The position numbers and the translations under genes were made by a program. Of a stretch of DNA of 64,000 bases, positions 61,593-64,000 are shown piece by piece. Every line of letters begins with the position of its first letter. The first letter of the stretch is position 1. This DNA is from Mesostigma viride (taxonomy: Eukaryota; Streptophyta; Mesostigmatophyceae; Mesostigmatales; Mesostigmataceae), in the NCBI GenBank assembly GCA_009746045.1, contig RPFO01000418.1, forward strand, positions 394,501 to 458,500, given 5' to 3'. A model generated the notes under the pieces. It saw nothing but the letters and a program-made list of their open reading frames with translations. It was not told the origin of the DNA and ran no database searches.

Positions 61593-62757
61593 ATGTCGCA
61601 CCGTGCGAGCATGATGAGGATGCAAGGTCGCCAGGCACGCCACGGTCAACCTTCCCGCCAATTTACCAGCCTCACACGCCTCCTGGCCCGCCTTGAGCGG
61701 GATGAGGCCCAGTCGACACGCCGGCGACCCCAGCCAGGACGGAGACGACGCATATCCGCCCTGAAAGAAAGACTCCATGCGTTGACAAGCATTAACCCCA
61801 ATCGCCACCCTCCCCCTCCCCCCCCACCCCCACCCCCACCCCCACCTCCAGCACTACCCTTCTCCACCCCCACCCCAACCCCCACCCCCCCGCTAATAGG
61901 GCAACGGCCCATTCTTGGTATTGCAAGCTTTAATAATGTGCGCACCCTCCCTGCAGATCCTTCTACTACGAGCGGCGGCACCCCAGCACGCCAACGCGTC
62001 GACGAGCTGCATGATCGCCTTGTGCGCCGACAACAAGATCGCTGTCCTCGGGGTCCAGGAGCACCGACGCACCGTTGACCCTAGCTCAGCACGGGGTCAA
62101 CGGTCTGCTGGCCGACGACCTGCGTGCGGGCTGGCGGTTCCACTATGGTGGCGGCGACGCGCCGGGTCAAGGTGGTGTGGGCCTCTTGTGCTCGCCGGCA
62201 GCATCAGAGCAGCTCCAGCCCATCGTGCTGCGGTCCCCGCGTGTGCTAGTGGCCACTTTTTCGGCCACTGAGGGCCATTCCCACCACACGCTAACCGTTA
62301 TCGTGGGATATGCACCACATGCGGGTCGAGCTCAGGCGGAACGTGAGGCCTTCTTCAACGCCCTCAAGGAGGAGGAGGCCAACATCCCAGCTCGGCACTT
62401 CCTGGTTATGCTGCTCGACGCCAACGCCACGCTGCCAATTGGCACAGGGGGTGCTCAGTACTCCCCAACCAACACGACAGCCAACGGTATAACACGCCTT
62501 TATTTGCGAATCTGCCGGCAGAATCTGCGCTGGTTGCATGCAATGCTTCTTTCGCACGCCCCGCTGAGCAGCTTGCCACTTTTTTGGGGCCGTCGGATCG
62601 GGTGGTGTGCCTTGACTATATCTGCGTACGTCGGGCTCAGCGCCCCTCAGTTATAATTGTCGATGCTCGCGTCCTGCAAGATTCTGTCAGCACGGTGGAA
62701 TCTGATCACCGTTTTTACATCCCGGCTGACTGCCGGCTGCGAAAGATCTACACCTGA
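61593..62757 (+). pseudogene. APE-type endonuclease domain of LINE F ORF2, frameshifted
   Basis: ATG 61593, Arg-rich leader, a Pro run of about 14 residues (near 61809-61850), then EEP-fold text across three frames: LGIASFNNVRTL, CADNKIAVLGVQEHRR (catalytic Glu), GWRFHYGGGDAPGQGGVGLL, VIVGYAPHAGRAQAEREAFF, HFLVMLLDANATLP (Asp/Asn pair), DRVVCLDYICVRRAQ and STVESDHRFYIP (terminal Asp-His). All key motifs can be found, but at least three frame breaks separate them. Confidence 0.75.
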
Positions 62758-63446
62758 TTCATAATAGACCATTATGAACAGTGGTCGCTATATTAATCTA
62801 AGCAATCCACACCATGAATAGTATGGACGATAACTAATCTAACATAATTAACCTGCCGCAGTTGACCCTGGCCGGTTCAAGCCCGAGGTGTTGCAACCTC
62901 GTGGGAAGCTGGGCGAAATGCCTTCCGAGGTACATGTAGCATTTACGACAGGAATTCAGGACCATGCATTTCCTAAACCCGCGGGCGTGACCCAGCCGGA
63001 AAGAGAAAGAGACTAACTCAATGCATTTCATTCATTCCGGGGGTGACAATGGTGAACGTTCCCACGCACTATTATTAACCTTGGCGGCTCACGGCGTCGC
63101 CAAGCAGTGCCAAGCAGCACTGCTTGGACGCATGGTCAACCGAGATCTCTAGCCCCTAAATGGGCAGAAATACTGCCGATGCATCGGCTGTAACTTCACA
63201 ATTTTGCAAACCAGATGCCATCCAACCCACCCATATCCAATGGCTGTCCTTGGGGGCCAAGCATGTCCATGAGTTGCCCTTCGGGTTGGTATATCACAAC
63301 CTTACATATATTTTAAAAATATAATTACTTACAGCAGAGTAAAATCACTCAAACCAAAGCAAACGCCCAGCTATAAACCTATATACAGAGCCATGTCAAA
63401 GCTCTATACTACGATAAGACCAATGGAAACGCCTAACGGGAGGAAC
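62758..63446. other. Gene-free stretch between two convergent elements
   Basis: No supported ORF. AT-rich segment at 63300-63340. It may be the 3' UTR of the minus-strand element starting at 63447. Confidence 0.4.
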
Positions 63447-64000
63447 CTAATAGCCCTGCTGCACCGCAAAATCAGCCCGCGTACGGCGGAGCATGATGTC
63501 AGCCATGGCCCGAGTCAGCGCCACCGACAAGCGCTGACGCCAATATGACGTCCAGGTCCGCGCCGACCATGGGGCCCGCTGGCCCTCCAGGTCCAGCCGG
63601 TCCTCCCGGAGCCGGCAACACTCCTTGAAGAAGGCGGAGGTCAGGGGCCCCATGGCCCCAAACTCCTCCAGGACAAAGGGCACCACACGATGGTGCCCGA
63701 CGTCGCCGTAGGCCAGGAGCTTGGCCCGCTCCGCCCGGTCCGCCGTGTAACCTGCCGTGAGGGAGGCCCCAGCCACGTGGCTAAGAGCCAAGGGCCGCGC
63801 CACCGAAACGTCAATAAGCAGATGCCGGCCACCCCCCTCAAAGTCCAGCACCACGATGTCAGGCCGGTGGTTGGGGGAATAGAAGGCAGCGCCATCCGCA
63901 TCCTCGGACCGGATGTTCGCGTGGGGGAAAACCGACCGAATCATGGCGAGCACCACCGTCAGGAGGACAGTGTGCAAATACAAATACCAATTCTGATTCT
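63447..64000 (-). CDS. Retrotransposon-type PD-(D/E)XK endonuclease-like protein, partial
   Basis: The minus-strand frame is open to the window edge, so the N-terminus lies outside; about 184 residues to a stop at 63447. The core SPNHRPDIVVLDFEGGGRHL followed by LIDVSVARPL has the D-(x)n-(D/E)-x-S/T arrangement of restriction-like endonucleases found at the C-terminus of some non-LTR RTs. AERAKLLAYGDVGHHRVVPF and EEFGAMGPLTSAFFKE follow as usual in that family. The RT part would be upstream, beyond 64000. It could alternatively be a domesticated or stand-alone nuclease. Frame intact over the visible part. Confidence 0.62.
   Translation of the reverse strand, partial: NQNWYLYLHTVLLTVVLAMIRSVFPHANIRSEDADGAAFYSPNHRPDIVVLDFEGGGRHLLIDVSVARPLALSHVAGASLTAGYTADRAERAKLLAYGDVGHHRVVPFVLEEFGAMGPLTSAFFKECCRLREDRLDLEGQRAPWSARTWTSYWRQRLSVALTRAMADIMLRRTRADFAVQQGY

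Larger units (their letters stand above)
59951..62757 (+). mobile_element. LINE family F: 5' UTR, ORF1 and endonuclease, no RT
   Basis: 5' UTR (about 59960-60165) shares a block with D1-D3. ORF1 and the start of ORF2 follow as separate entries. The sequence ends at a stop (62757) right after the endonuclease, and 62758-63446 has no RT homology. Confidence 0.72.

Overview
The window is nuclear DNA from a eukaryote, most likely a flagellated, photosynthetic green alga. Four host genes support this: an outer-arm dynein intermediate chain (DNAI1/ODA9), the thylakoid insertase ALB3, a chloroplast-type SlyD-like FKBP, and plastid 4-alpha-glucanotransferase (DPE1). Exons are GC-rich. Introns are long, mostly GT-AG with one likely GC-AG, and packed with simple repeats. 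The genus cannot be named from sequence alone; chlorophyte is an inference.

Layout. 1-7184: 3' part of the dynein gene (8 exons seen, 5' end outside the window). 7185-20900: transposon field with an ORF1-only LINE, degenerate LINE ORF1s, and a hAT transposase split by a LINE that left a clean 13-bp target-site duplication. 20905-29904: ALB3, 8 exons. 29905-44700: a second transposon field with nested non-LTR elements, a (GGAT)n array of about 930 bp split by a younger LINE, and an AT-rich island bounded by identical palindromes. 44726-45400 (minus): intronless FKBP. 46052-54687 (plus): DPE1, whose last three exons add a thioredoxin domain, so the model is a glucanotransferase-thioredoxin fusion of about 719 residues. 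54979-64000: a third transposon field with LINE, CACTA-like and restriction-like-endonuclease pieces.

Transposon families are labelled here for convenience. A, B and C are RT-bearing LINEs seen only as 5'-truncated copies. D is an ORF1-only LINE (half-LINE). E is a short non-autonomous element sharing the B 3' tip. F is a LINE fragment with ORF1 and an APE-type endonuclease but no RT. H is a short 3' fragment family with an (ACTT)n tail. A, B, C and D end in a small hairpin followed by an A/T-rich tail, usually (TTAA)n.

The strongest unexpected signals are: (1) the in-frame DPE1-thioredoxin fusion; (2) copies ('echoes') of exon-intron junctions inside the introns, at about 15 of 40 junctions in three unrelated genes, some amplified into tandem arrays; (3) a common 3'-terminal hairpin across distinct LINE families; (4) a four-level nest of insertions whose order can be read from target-site duplications.
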